From: Spirochaetota bacterium
Lineage (GTDB): Bacteria; Spirochaetota; UBA4802; JAGODF01
DNA: 54,747 nucleotides
NCBI GenBank assembly: GCA_029974015.1
Contig: JARKUF010000028.1
Span: forward strand, 1-54,747
Reading direction: 5' to 3'
Each line of letters starts with the position of its first letter. The stretch's first letter is position 1. The translations under genes were made by a program, and so were the position numbers. Under the pieces are notes generated by a model that was given only the letters and a program-made list of their open reading frames with translations, was not told the DNA's origin and searched no databases. Below, one piece after another: positions 43,601 through 51,077 of the stretch.

Positions 43601-43603
43601 TGA
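40586..43603 (+). CDS. FecR, PEGA and PQQ-repeat envelope protein
   Basis: 1005 residues, anchored by one N-terminal helix (about 8-29). A FecR domain follows (about 60-200, KDGTSIELDESSMIVL...GTMYARRG), then four Ig/FN3-like modules (about 210-590, each with a GxYxWRV-type strand such as GTYFWRVNTRTGFG and GAYFWRVSVLDSDD), a PEGA domain (about 598-670, HPRGAVYINGKLLGYGAV) and a PQQ-like beta-propeller (about 705-1000, with repeats such as GTEDRKLHALRAKDGGEIWK). These domains bind other proteins or cell-wall parts in the periplasm. It overlaps the cyclase gene by 17 bases, so the cyclase and this protein are coupled: it may be the envelope-side partner or scaffold of the sensor. Role inferred from architecture. 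Confidence 0.85.
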   Translation: MKSLNNDALMVGVCALVISTCSLLLFLDFTSRIEAGDAEQIGTITFKKRVSQRKYGAQVIWEDIEQNAPVYLNDSLRTSEMSEAVVKLKDGTSIELDESSMIVLSESSGAININFAQGTMYARRGAAEGGEAPRVNIVSGGATVSIEQSDVKFSKSEDRELDLTVSRGTAVIKAGGEEKVLLMNQRAVISPDAREARIREVKLKLLSPEPNRFFITREPRQTVGFSWEPAGEVYFELSRERNFGAVVARRSVKGESVTETVTEGEYYWRLKSSGEAGGPPEYSDTRKIHVIADRPVALAYPGDNAIIHYQTRPPLISFSWGKNDIATGYVLEIAGDRDFTKKIASVTTGLTGLTVDILPAGTYFWRVNTRTGFGDLSYSGTSEVRRLVVGEKAATEKIELISPPEGAVFSGHQARSRGIIYSWKLADQGGRYELRIARDRGFTNMVHQEIVTGNFTALIRDYEAGAYYWKVRPVVGEGGGAEYTPARSFSVLVGEGIRLLSPVDSFETQPPGGQSSVDLAFAWTKSPIIGRYLFELSKDAGFTRMMRRETLTAEEFKVRAVAPGAYFWRVSVLDSDDAELFKSTVGSIRVKEGEPAPRKGAVAVFSSHPRGAVYINGKLLGYGAVTARPDPGAVSVVIVAPGYRRFEKNLVLGPGEKRELRAELELLERRPVVKTVEEISPMVRMSTPPGVPLAAKPLVRKNLIITASAGGMITGSPVDGGPGWTANLKSRIESTPVGDEGAVYVATSQGELVKIDEMSGKVAWKKNVDGPVLFSSRPLFAEGNIIVATSFGNVSTFTPKGRLVWKKKLGGGVFCSPSYHGGIVYVGTEDRKLHALRAKDGGEIWKFSMDSRMVASSPLVHRNLVYAGCYSGSFFAVNIGDGSMKWLFKARGPILTSPVAINTMVYFGSLDGRLYALDSDSGRLRWSYNTGQKIMIDPAAVNGKMYLIGEKTFHVVDATGGSLVWKVNFDSPIKTPPSTMGEDVLFGLENGDVVSLNPEKKRINR

Positions 43604-43611
43604 AACGGGAT

Positions 43612-43730
43612 GGCAACTTCTAATAATCAGGTTTTTCCGCACGCCTTCGGCGGGCGGAAAAACCTGAGCCCTGAGTATGCCGGTAGTTACAATTTATGGG
43701 AACTTCAAAAATGAAATTTTTAGAGGTTCC
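43612..43730 (+). repeat. Dispersed intergenic repeat, copy R12 (full length, best preserved)
   Basis: 119 bp: GGCAACTTCTAATAATCAGG, the hairpin TCAGGTTTTTCCGC...GCGGAAAAACCTGA, the linker CTGAGTATGCCGGTAGTTAC, then GGGAACTTCAAAAATGAAA...TTTAGAGGTTCC. It begins nine bases after the stop of the FecR/PEGA/PQQ gene. The 43731-43807 stretch is AT-rich, with AAAAAACGG near 43735 and CCGTTTTTT near 43783 able to pair. Confidence 0.85.
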
Positions 43731-43807
43731 ACAAAAAAACGGTTGACTATATATTTGTATAGTATACGCATGTAGCGTTACCCCGTTTTTTCCTTCATAA
43801 AATCCCC

Positions 43808-43836
43808 GGGGGAGCACAGGATGTGCTCCCCCTTTT
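43808..43836 (+). terminator. Rho-independent terminator
   Basis: GGGGGAGCAC and GTGCTCCCCC form a perfect stem around AGGAT, with TTTT after it. It probably ends the cyclase-FecR/PEGA/PQQ transcript. Confidence 0.9.
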
Positions 43837-43938
43837 CCCTCCAATTTTCCTCCCTGGCAGTTTTGCTGCTTTGCTTCTTTGCATTGGACCAAATGCAATT
43901 CTTCCTTTCATTCATCCTATTTCAGAAGCTTATTTTCC

Positions 43939-43967
43939 TTGACAGCGCTTCGTATGGTTGCTATAAA
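43939..43967 (+). promoter_or_regulatory. Consensus promoter of the SH3-like lipoprotein gene
   Basis: A perfect -35 TTGACA (43939-43944), a 17-bp spacer and a near-perfect -10 TATAAA (43962-43967). Start expected near 43974, about 50 bases before the ATG. Confidence 0.9.
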
Positions 43968-44025
43968 TAAGCGCTTCTTGACAAAACTGGCGGTGTTCCA
44001 TCGCTGCCTTCAATGGGGTGTTTGT

Positions 44026-44784
44026 ATGAAAAGATGGGCTGTGTGTATTGCGCTTATGGCTTTGATACTGCCGACGGCGTGTAAAAGGGGAGAGGCCCCG
44101 CAAAAGGTTGATGGCGTCCTTGCAAAAAAATTCGCGAAATATCGCGTGGTAGTGAACAAGGACCAGGACCTCAAAACATGGATGGCGACCCTTGAAAAAG
44201 GGGAGGATGTAGACCTGCTTCTTGAAGAAACAATTCAAGGAAAAGGGGGGAAGTCGATCGCTATCTCTAAGGTAAAGCTTGCCGGTGGTGCAGAGGGATT
44301 CGTTGAATCCCGTCATCTGGCGGACCGGACCATCGTCTTTACAGAGGAGACCCCTGCTTTCGTGCGTCCTACCGCAGGAAGTAAACTGCATGTGAAAATC
44401 CCGCGGGGCACTATTGCATTTGTGGTGGGTGAACATGCCGACTGGGTGAAGGTTTATGCCGGGAAGATAGGCGGGACCTGGGTCACGGAACAGTGGGTCC
44501 AGAGGGGCTACAGCTCCGACCAGCAGCTATTAGCGCCTGCCCGGATGTATGAATCGGCCCTGGAGCTCATCGCTTCGTCGAAATCGGAGGAGCGAGCCAG
44601 GGGACGGCAGAAGCTTTCGGAGCTTGGAGAGGGGGACAGCATCTTTGCCGAGCTTGCCAGGGCGAAGTTGGCCGAGGAAGATGCTCAAAAAGACGGCACC
44701 TCCGATGGACGGGGAGATGGCGGGGGAGATGAGCAGAAGGGGGAGCAGGGGACAGCGGAGGGTGAAGGTACACCCAAAGGCTGA
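44026..44784 (+). CDS. SH3-like lipoprotein
   Basis: 252 residues from the ATG at 44026. The signal peptide MKRWAVCIALMALILPTAC ends in a lipobox (PTAC). The mature part has two SH3b-like strand runs (FVESRHLADRTIVFTEETPA, GTIAFVVGEHADWVKVYAGK) as in cell-wall-binding modules, then a helix and a Gly/Asp/Glu-rich tail (GDGGGDEQKGEQGTAEGEG). It is driven by its own near-consensus promoter, so it is likely abundant. Role probably in binding peptidoglycan or an envelope partner; inferred from fold only. Confidence 0.78.
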   Translation: MKRWAVCIALMALILPTACKRGEAPQKVDGVLAKKFAKYRVVVNKDQDLKTWMATLEKGEDVDLLLEETIQGKGGKSIAISKVKLAGGAEGFVESRHLADRTIVFTEETPAFVRPTAGSKLHVKIPRGTIAFVVGEHADWVKVYAGKIGGTWVTEQWVQRGYSSDQQLLAPARMYESALELIASSKSEERARGRQKLSELGEGDSIFAELARAKLAEEDAQKDGTSDGRGDGGGDEQKGEQGTAEGEGTPKG

Positions 44785-44825
44785 TGCCGCCGATTAGCGC
44801 CGCCTCTCAGGCTGTGGTTCGGAGC

Positions 44826-45425
44826 CTACATTTTTGTGCGCGACTGGATTGAACGAATGAGGGTGGCGCTGTCGGTGAAATCGAGGTCGGAGCCCACGGG
44901 GACTCCATGGGCGATGCGCATGGCGTCAACGCCAATATCTTTAAGAAGCCTGGATAGATAAAGCGCTGTGGCGTCTCCCTCGATGGTGGGATTGGTGGCG
45001 ATTATCACTTCCCTCACGTTTTCGTTCCGGCATCGTTCCATAAGGCGGTCGATTGAAAGCTCGTCGGGGCCTATGCCGTCCAGGGGCGAAAGCACTCCCC
45101 CAAGGACATGGTAGAGGCCCCTGTATCCTCCGGTCTTTTCTATTGTAAGGACGTCTTTCTGCTCCTCCACGGCGCAAATGACGGACCGGTCTCGCGACGG
45201 GCTTGCACAGATGGCGCAGATGTCCCCGTCCGATATGCCTCCACATTCTGTACAGGTGGCGATGTTTTTTTTAAGGTCCCTAATTGCGCTCAGGAGCCGC
45301 GCTGTTTCATCATCACCCATTTTGAGGACATGAAACGCGATTCGGGAGGCGCTTTTATGCCCGATGCCGGGGAGTCTTGCGAGCTCTCCGATCAGGGCGT
45401 CCAGGTATTTGGAGGGGAGTTCCAC
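44826..45425 (-). CDS. recR: Recombination protein RecR
   Basis: Works with RecF/RecO in gap repair and replication restart. 199 residues: helix-hairpin-helix region LARLPGIGHKSASRIAFHVL, the zinc finger CTECGGISDGDICAICAS, and the Toprim domain (ICAVEEQKDVLTIEKTGGY, LGGVLSPLDGIGPDEL, TNPTIEGDATALYLSRLL). Starts at a GTG (45425) just downstream of ybaB; the neighbour order dnaX-ybaB-recR is classical. Confidence 0.97.
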   Translation of the reverse strand: MELPSKYLDALIGELARLPGIGHKSASRIAFHVLKMGDDETARLLSAIRDLKKNIATCTECGGISDGDICAICASPSRDRSVICAVEEQKDVLTIEKTGGYRGLYHVLGGVLSPLDGIGPDELSIDRLMERCRNENVREVIIATNPTIEGDATALYLSRLLKDIGVDAMRIAHGVPVGSDLDFTDSATLIRSIQSRTKM

Positions 45426-45438
45426 GGGCGCGTTGCTA

Positions 45439-45765
45439 TTACTTGAGGAAGTCGGTGAGGCCAGGTATGTTCATTCCGCCGGTGAGGCGGGCCATTTCCT
45501 GGGCCGAATGTTCCTTAATCTTTTCCACGGCGAGGTTCGCCGCGAAGGCCACGGCTTTTTCGAGCTTCTTTTTATCGCCTTCGTCAAGGAGTCCCTGGTC
45601 CACGGACACGTTGACGAAACTATATTCACCGTTTACGGTCACTTTTACCAGGCCGTCGGCCGTTTCGCCAGTGGCCTCCGTGCTTTTCAGGCGCTTTTGT
45701 ATGCTTTTAAATTCCCGCTGAAGCTTCATCAGGTTTCCGAGGTCTCCGAGTCCCTTTAACATCAC
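45439..45765 (-). CDS. ybaB: YbaB/EbfC nucleoid-associated protein
   Basis: 108 residues of the small DNA-binding family usually found between dnaX and recR: LMKLQREFKSIQKRLKSTEA, VKVTVNGEYSFVNVSVDQGL, LEKAVAFAANLAVEKIKE. Its ATG overlaps the dnaX stop by four bases (ATGA), and recR starts 13 bases after its stop, so all three are cotranslated. Dimeric, binds and compacts DNA. Confidence 0.95.
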   Translation of the reverse strand: MMLKGLGDLGNLMKLQREFKSIQKRLKSTEATGETADGLVKVTVNGEYSFVNVSVDQGLLDEGDKKKLEKAVAFAANLAVEKIKEHSAQEMARLTGGMNIPGLTDFLK

Positions 45766-47447
45766 ATATCTCCTTCTCCGTTGATTATCTGGCCGTGGAA
45801 AAGTTCCACGAGTTTTTCCACAAGGGGGTTGCTTTCTTCCGCGGTTGGAGGCGCTTCTTCGTGGAGCATTTCCGCGTCTACTGGAACGGCCCCGCCCGGT
45901 ACGTCGGCGGCGCCGCGCCGGGCCCGGGAGCGCCTCGGCGGGGCCGCGACCGCGATGTTCCTTCCCGCGAGGGCCGATATCCGGTCTTTTATGAGGGAAA
46001 GCTCATCGCTGTCAAGCATTCTCCCGAAGGAGGAGCCGTCCACCTCGTCGGGATAGAGGATGGTGAGGATGCCTTCCTCAAAAGACGGCCGTGCCTCGGA
46101 AAGCTTCATAAAGAGAAACGGCTTTGATTCTTTTAGAGACTTCATCAGCCCCGTCCAGAGCCGTTCAGGGGAGGGCGGGGCCTTTGTCCCGGCAGCAGGT
46201 GGGGACGGAGGCGCAGTCCAGGCCTTTACGCTTCCCGGCGCGGGATCAGGGCGCTTTTTTTTTTCCGGAGCAGGCGATGCTCCGCCGACGGGGGGCGTCC
46301 CTTCCGGCAAAGCGGGCGGTCCATCGAGCTTGGCGAGAATCGAGGCGATGGAGGGGCGGGACTTGACGGCGATGAGGTCCATGACCGCCATCTCCAGGTG
46401 TATCCTTTCATTGGGGGCGTAGCGTAGCTCGCGCTGAAGGTCTCCTAAAATACGGAAGAAGGCCGAAAGCTCCTCGTCGTTGAAAAGCCCCGTCATCTCC
46501 CCGAGGAGGGCGGATTCACCCTGAGAAAGTCCAAGGATCGGCTGGAGGTCTACGCCGTTTTTCATAAGCCGCACGGAGCGCACAGTGTCGGCGAGGCCGG
46601 CGGCGTAACGAGGTATGTCGGCGCCGAGTTCTATCACCCGGTCGATTTCCATAATGGCTTCCTTTGCCGCCAAGACAGCGGCATGGCGGAGGATTTTCAG
46701 ATGGCTTTCCAGGGGGGCCACGCCGAGTATCCCCAGGGCGCTCTCCTCGTTTACATGGCCGCCGGAAAAGGAGATTACCTGGTCGAGGAGGGACTGGGCG
46801 TCCCGCATGGAGCCCTCGGCGGCCCGCGCGATGGCGTAAAGGGCCGAATCGTCAATGCCGAATCCTTCCGAGTTCGCGATATGGCGAAGGTGGGTCACCA
46901 GGGCCTCCACAGTCATCTTCTTAAAATAATATTTCTGGCACCTAGAGAGGATCGTTTCCGGGACCTGATGGATTTCCGTCGTTGCAAAGATGAAAACCGC
47001 GTGGGGAGGAGGCTCTTCCAGGGTCTTCAAAAGCGCGTTGAAGGCCTCCTTGGTGAGCATGTGAACTTCGTCGATGATATAGATTTTATATCGGGACTTC
47101 ACCGGAGCGAAGGCGATGTTTTCCCGGAGTTCCCGGATGTTCTCGATGCCGCGGTTGGAGGCCCCGTCGATCTCCATAACGTCGAAGGCATGGCCGCCCT
47201 GTATTTCACGGCAGTTGTCGCATTTCCCGCAGGGTGAATCCGTGGGCCCATAGGCGCAGTTGAGGGACTTTGCAACGATGCGCGCCATGGTGGTTTTTCC
47301 TACCCCACGGGGGCCGGAGAAGATGAAGGCATGGGAAATTCTTCCGCCCTTGATGCTGTTGCGGATGGTGGTGGAAATATGGTCCTGGTAGACGACTTCG
47401 TCGAAGGTCTGCGGACGCCATTTTCGGGCAATTACCTGGTATGACAT
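45762..47447 (-). CDS. dnaX: DNA polymerase III subunit gamma/tau
   Basis: 561 residues. Clamp-loader ATPase: Walker A FIFSGPRGVGKTTMARIV, the zinc finger CAYGPTDSPCGKCDNCR, Walker B IYIIDEVHMLTKEAFNALLK and the arginine-finger region ETILSRCQKYYFKK. Domain III covers about residues 230-360. A Pro/Ala-rich linker (PPVGGASPAPEKKKRPDPAP) leads to a short C-terminal tau-like domain. The start is the ATG at 47447 (family start MSYQVIARKWRP); the frame extends to 47480 without homology. No frameshift signal such as A6G was checked in detail. First gene of dnaX-ybaB-recR. Confidence 0.96.
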   Translation of the reverse strand: MSYQVIARKWRPQTFDEVVYQDHISTTIRNSIKGGRISHAFIFSGPRGVGKTTMARIVAKSLNCAYGPTDSPCGKCDNCREIQGGHAFDVMEIDGASNRGIENIRELRENIAFAPVKSRYKIYIIDEVHMLTKEAFNALLKTLEEPPPHAVFIFATTEIHQVPETILSRCQKYYFKKMTVEALVTHLRHIANSEGFGIDDSALYAIARAAEGSMRDAQSLLDQVISFSGGHVNEESALGILGVAPLESHLKILRHAAVLAAKEAIMEIDRVIELGADIPRYAAGLADTVRSVRLMKNGVDLQPILGLSQGESALLGEMTGLFNDEELSAFFRILGDLQRELRYAPNERIHLEMAVMDLIAVKSRPSIASILAKLDGPPALPEGTPPVGGASPAPEKKKRPDPAPGSVKAWTAPPSPPAAGTKAPPSPERLWTGLMKSLKESKPFLFMKLSEARPSFEEGILTILYPDEVDGSSFGRMLDSDELSLIKDRISALAGRNIAVAAPPRRSRARRGAADVPGGAVPVDAEMLHEEAPPTAEESNPLVEKLVELFHGQIINGEGDM

Positions 47448-47503
47448 GGCGGTTTGTCGGGGTTTTCCGAAGGCGCCCAAATACTTGCGCGACTTTGAAA
47501 AAC

Positions 47504-47589
<86 letters not shown>

Positions 47590-47605
47590 GGACGGCTGAG
47601 AGCTA

Positions 47606-47634
47606 CAGATACCCGGAGGGGGGTTCTTTGTCAA
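47606..47634 (-). promoter_or_regulatory. tRNA-Ser(GGA) promoter
   Basis: On the minus strand TTGACA (47629-47634), a 17-bp spacer and TATCTG (47606-47611), just after the terminator of the upstream tRNA. Confidence 0.7.
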
Positions 47635-47635
47635 T

Positions 47636-47667
47636 AAGAAAGCGCGGATTTTCGTCCGCGCTTTCTT
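47636..47667 (-). terminator. Terminator of the tRNA-Ser(CGA) transcript
   Basis: AAGAAAGCGCGGA and TCCGCGCTTTCTT pair around a six-base loop between the two tRNA genes. Confidence 0.85.
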
Positions 47668-47753
47668 CGGAGAGGGAGGGATTCGAACCCTCGGAGGGGA
47701 AACCCCTCAACGGTTTTCGAGACCGCCCCATTCGGCCGCTCTGGCACCTCTCC
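47668..47753 (-). tRNA. tRNA-Ser, anticodon CGA
   Basis: 86 bases, class II tRNA. The acceptor GGAGAGG pairs with CCTCTCC, the anticodon loop is CTCGAAA (CGA, reads UCG), and the T-arm is GAGGGTTCGAATCCCTC. CCA is not encoded. It lies 19 bases beyond the end of adk and may be read through from the adk transcript. Confidence 0.96.
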
Positions 47754-47772
47754 CGGCGGGGGGCATTTCCCA

Positions 47773-48423
47773 TTAACCTTTCTTCATCTTCTTTTTAATT
47801 TCGTCAACCGTTTCCCCGGCGTCTATGCACGACAGGGAGAAAAACACCGGCTCACGGCCGTAGTAGTCGAGGAGGGGCAGGGTGGTGTCCCGGTAGATTT
47901 TCAGGCGGTTCTTAATGACCTCCTCGGTTTCGTCGTCGCGCTGGAGGACGGGGCTTCCGCAAATGTCGCAGACACCTTCATTTTTAGGGGGCCTGGTGTA
48001 GATGTTGTAGATGGCCTGGCACGACGGGTTGGCGCAGGTCCGCCGGCTCGTAAGCCTGCGGATGAGGAGTTCCTCCGGCGCTTCCAGGTTTACCACCGCA
48101 TCGAGCTTCAGGCCCATTTTGGTAAGGAGCGCTTTGAGGGCGTCGGCCTGTGGGATGGTCCGGGGAAAGCCGTCTAAGATGGCGCCGCCTTTGCAGTCGT
48201 CTATCGCAAGTCGGGCCTCGACGCACCCCATGATGATGTCGTCGGGCACAAGCTTCCCCGTCTTCATGTACTCATCGGCCTTCTTCCCCAGGTCCGACCC
48301 TTTTTTTACTTCACCGCGGAGGATGTCGCCCGTGGATATCTGGGGGATGCCGAACTCCCTGGTTAGAATGGCCGATACTGTCCCCTTTCCTGCCCCCGGG
48401 GCGCCAAGCATGATGATGAGCAT
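47773..48423 (-). CDS. adk: Adenylate kinase
   Basis: Interconverts ATP + AMP and 2 ADP. 216 residues from the ATG at 48423, behind GGAGG. The P-loop is MLGAPGAGKGT, the AMP site includes ISTGDILR and GAILDGFPRT, and the long lid has the zinc-binding four-cysteine set CANPSC...CDICG. DETEEVIKNRLKIYRDTT closes the core. Follows ndk by 31 bases on the same strand. Confidence 0.96.
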   Translation of the reverse strand: MLIIMLGAPGAGKGTVSAILTREFGIPQISTGDILRGEVKKGSDLGKKADEYMKTGKLVPDDIIMGCVEARLAIDDCKGGAILDGFPRTIPQADALKALLTKMGLKLDAVVNLEAPEELLIRRLTSRRTCANPSCQAIYNIYTRPPKNEGVCDICGSPVLQRDDETEEVIKNRLKIYRDTTLPLLDYYGREPVFFSLSCIDAGETVDEIKKKMKKG

Positions 48424-48454
48424 TGCGATGCCTCCTTTCCGTTCCGCCCTTCCT

Positions 48455-48961
48455 TTACGCCCATACGAGGGTCTTGACGTTATTGAGAACGACTTCCTTC
48501 GTGGGATAAATGTCTTCGACGATCTCCTCAGGTTTAAACCAGAGCTTGATTTCCTTTTCGGCGTCCTCGGGGCTTGATGAGGCGTGGACGACGTTTTCAT
48601 AGACTCCGCTGGTGGTGATGCGGCCGTAGGCCCCGCGGATGGAAACCGGGTTCGCTTTTTCGGGGTCGGTATCGCCAACCACATCGCGGATCTTTTTGAT
48701 GGCGTTTTCTCCCTGGTACACGAAGGCGGCGACGCGGAAGGTGTTGTGTTGTTGGCCCATGATATAATCGATGAGCTCGTTGAAAAAGGGCTTGTCTTTC
48801 AGATGTTCGTAATGCTCCTCGGCGAGCTTCCGGGAGACCCTCACCATCTTGGCGCCTACGATGATGAGCTTCGCCTCGGAAAGCCGCGATAAAATGTTAC
48901 CTGTAAGGGATTTAATAAGCCCGTCGGGTTTAATGAGAATCAGGGTTTGTTCGACTGCCAT
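48455..48961 (-). CDS. ndk: Nucleoside diphosphate kinase
   Basis: Transfers phosphate between nucleoside di- and triphosphates through a phosphohistidine. 168 residues, about 25 longer than the common form, with the extra length at the C-terminus (KPEEIVEDIYPTKEVVLNNV). MAVEQTLILIKPDGLIKSLT begins it, and the active-site His lies in GVYENVVHASSSPEDAEKE, a longer-loop variant of NxxHxSDS. Gene order tsaC-ndk-adk on one strand suggests an operon for nucleotide supply. Confidence 0.93.
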   Translation of the reverse strand: MAVEQTLILIKPDGLIKSLTGNILSRLSEAKLIIVGAKMVRVSRKLAEEHYEHLKDKPFFNELIDYIMGQQHNTFRVAAFVYQGENAIKKIRDVVGDTDPEKANPVSIRGAYGRITTSGVYENVVHASSSPEDAEKEIKLWFKPEEIVEDIYPTKEVVLNNVKTLVWA

Positions 48962-49030
48962 TGCGGATGCTCCATGAAAATATAATTAAAATGTAAAACA
49001 GGGATATGAGCCTCCGGGTGGCGTAATTTA

Positions 49031-49984
49031 TCAAGGACTTTTTTGCGATGCTCTCCGCAGGCGGTCCATAAGGGCACGGCCCAGGCCCTCTTCGGGGAGA
49101 GTTTCGGCCAGGATAACATCCGCGCCACTCTCGTCCAGTTTGTGTAAAGCGGAGAAGAAGCGTGCCGCCGCCTCCCTGAGGTTTCCTGTGGGCGACAGGA
49201 CTTCCACCATTCTGAAAGTACCTTTCTCAGGGGCGCTCCGGAAAGCTAAATACGCCGCGTTTTCTCCTGCCGCGCCGTAAACGCCGTCAATAATAACCAC
49301 CGGCGTGCGGGGCGAGTAATGGCCGGAAAGCTGTCCGGGGGCCTCTACGGTTTCCCCGCCTCCGCGCTCAACGGGGCCGATAATAGCTTCAATATCCTCC
49401 AGGGGAAGTCCTCCCGGCCTGAGGAGGCGCGGGACGTTCCCGGTGAAGGCGATGATGGTCGATTCCACTCCAACAGAACACGGTCCTCCGTCGAGAATGA
49501 GGTCCACTCGACCGCCAAGCTGTTTTTCAACATGGCGGGCCGTCGTGGGGCTTAAGAACCCAAATGGGTTGGCGCTGGGGGCCGCCACGGGAATTCCTGC
49601 CATGGCGATGAGTTTTCGTGCTACGGGATGGGCGGGCATGCGGAGGGCCACCGTGCACAGACCGGCGGTGACAATGTCGGGCACAATCCGGCGCTTCGGC
49701 ACCACGATTGTCAGCGGTCCGGGCCAGAGAGCATCCGCGAGGAGGGACGCTCCGGGGTCGATTTTCTCCGCAAGGGCTGTAATGCTTTCCTTAGAGGCGA
49801 TGTGGACGATGAGGGGGTCGAACCGGGGGCGTTCCTTCGCTTCGAAGACGCGCGCGACGGCTTCGGCATCGAGGGCGGAGGCCCCCAGGCCGTAAACGGT
49901 CTCCGTGGGGAACGCGACAGTCCCCCCTCGAATGAGGATGTCCGCCGCTTTGCGCAGGTTTTCGTCCGTGGCTGTGAGTATCAT
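49031..49984 (-). CDS. tsaC: Threonylcarbamoyl-AMP synthase (Sua5 type)
   Basis: Makes threonylcarbamoyl-AMP, the donor for the t6A modification of ANN-reading tRNAs. 317 residues, the long Sua5 form: YrdC/TsaC domain (TVAFPTETVYGLGASALDAE, KERPRFDPLIVHIAS, SANPFGFLSPTTARHV, DGGPCSVGVESTIIAF) followed by the Sua5 C-terminal domain (PGQLSGHYSPRTPVVIIDGV). A GGAAG site precedes the ATG. First gene of the minus-strand tsaC-ndk-adk run. Confidence 0.95.
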   Translation of the reverse strand: MILTATDENLRKAADILIRGGTVAFPTETVYGLGASALDAEAVARVFEAKERPRFDPLIVHIASKESITALAEKIDPGASLLADALWPGPLTIVVPKRRIVPDIVTAGLCTVALRMPAHPVARKLIAMAGIPVAAPSANPFGFLSPTTARHVEKQLGGRVDLILDGGPCSVGVESTIIAFTGNVPRLLRPGGLPLEDIEAIIGPVERGGGETVEAPGQLSGHYSPRTPVVIIDGVYGAAGENAAYLAFRSAPEKGTFRMVEVLSPTGNLREAAARFFSALHKLDESGADVILAETLPEEGLGRALMDRLRRASQKSP

Positions 49985-50038
49985 TATCTTCCTTTTTTGT
50001 CTTTTTTGGATAATCCTGGATGATACAAAAGCATTCCC

Positions 50039-50356
50039 TTAAGATGTGCCAACCACTATTTTCCTTTTTTGACAATTTCTAATACAGGGGATTTTAAAAT
50101 TTTGTGTCTCGACCCATTCGCATCCCGTGGGGCCCATCCAGTAGCTTCGCAAGTCCGCGCCGGACCCGGTGGCGCCGAAGGGACTGGAGCCGGTGAAATT
50201 GATGAAATACCAGTGGGGGAACATGCCGTTCCACACCGTCGGCGCAGCCAGGAAGACCAGGCGGCCCTCGACGGCCATGCCGAGGGAGACCATTCTGTAG
50301 GGGCCGGGAATGGGGCCGTCGGCCTCTATGTAGACGGCGACGTATATTTCGGGTAG
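50039..50356 (-). pseudogene. Remnant of a DnaQ-type 3'-5' exonuclease
   Basis: Reads LPEIYVAVYIEADGPIPGPY, then RMVSLGMAVEGRLVFLAAPT, and ends SYWMGPTGCEWVETQN. This looks like the DEDD-type start DIEADGPIPG...MVSLG of stand-alone exonucleases (Asp here replaced by Tyr) joined directly to their later segment (WNGMFPHWYFINFTGSSPFG, YWMGPTGCEW), with the middle third missing. No start codon is suitably placed and the first catalytic Asp is lost. A remnant with an internal deletion is the simplest reading. Confidence 0.55.
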
Positions 50357-50357
50357 C

Positions 50358-50897
50358 TTATCCGGTGTGTTTCTCCTTGTATTCCAGTATGGGACCGAAT
50401 TGGTTGGAGTGCGCCTTGATGCAGGCGGCCAGTTCCTCGTAGCATGATATGGTGATATCGAACTTGACCTTTTTCCGGGATTTGAACAGCCTGATTTCGT
50501 AATACGGTTTCTGCTTTATGCCGTTAATTACGTTCACCACGCTTATGATGTCGTCGACATCCCCCCATCGAATGAATCGCGATGAGAAAAGGTCGCGCGC
50601 GATGAAGCCGCCGCGGAGCAGAATGAATTCCTTTCTGATATCCTTTACTGAAAGGTAGAGCAGATACAATAATAATCCCCCGGCGGCTAGAAGGAAAGGC
50701 CATGGATAAAGGTATTCCTTATCACAGGTCAGCCAGTATCGCTTCACTATGGTAGGAGTTAAATAGACGCAATACCACGCGAAACCGGCATTCAAGGCCA
50801 AAATCATTATTGCCGGAACGGCAGCTCTAAGCTTGCCCGTCCTTGATCGCCGGAAGAGAACTCCCTGCTCGCCCTTGTACGGAATCGACCGTGTCAT
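50358..50897 (-). CDS. Hypothetical membrane protein with two helices
   Basis: 179 residues from the ATG at 50897, behind GGAGA. Two transmembrane segments (about 28-52 and 65-86, VPAIMILALNAGFAWYC and PFLLAAGGLLLYLLYL), then a basic cytoplasmic-looking domain with PH-like strands (EFILLRGGFIARDLFSSRFI, KVKFDITISCYEELAACIKA). Function unknown. Its C-terminus resembles that of the 204-residue membrane protein at 52144 in layout (two helices plus a small strand domain), hinting at a pair. Confidence 0.65.
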   Translation of the reverse strand: MTRSIPYKGEQGVLFRRSRTGKLRAAVPAIMILALNAGFAWYCVYLTPTIVKRYWLTCDKEYLYPWPFLLAAGGLLLYLLYLSVKDIRKEFILLRGGFIARDLFSSRFIRWGDVDDIISVVNVINGIKQKPYYEIRLFKSRKKVKFDITISCYEELAACIKAHSNQFGPILEYKEKHTG

Positions 50898-51077
50898 ATC
50901 TTTTCTCCGGTGATTGTTATCGACCTTGATTTTCCGTAACCGAGTTGGCACTGTAGCGGCCAATGGCCGCGCGAAGCGTCCCATCCAGGTTCACTTATAA
51001 ATCGTTTTCCGGCTGGCGCCGGATGGCCGCCTTCCCGGTCGCTCGATATTGATTACATGAATTCCGCGATTTTCCGC

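Noticed and set aside
47450..47480. Upstream extension of dnaX to 47480
   Set aside because: The extra 11 residues match no family start, while MSYQVIARKWRP at 47447 does.
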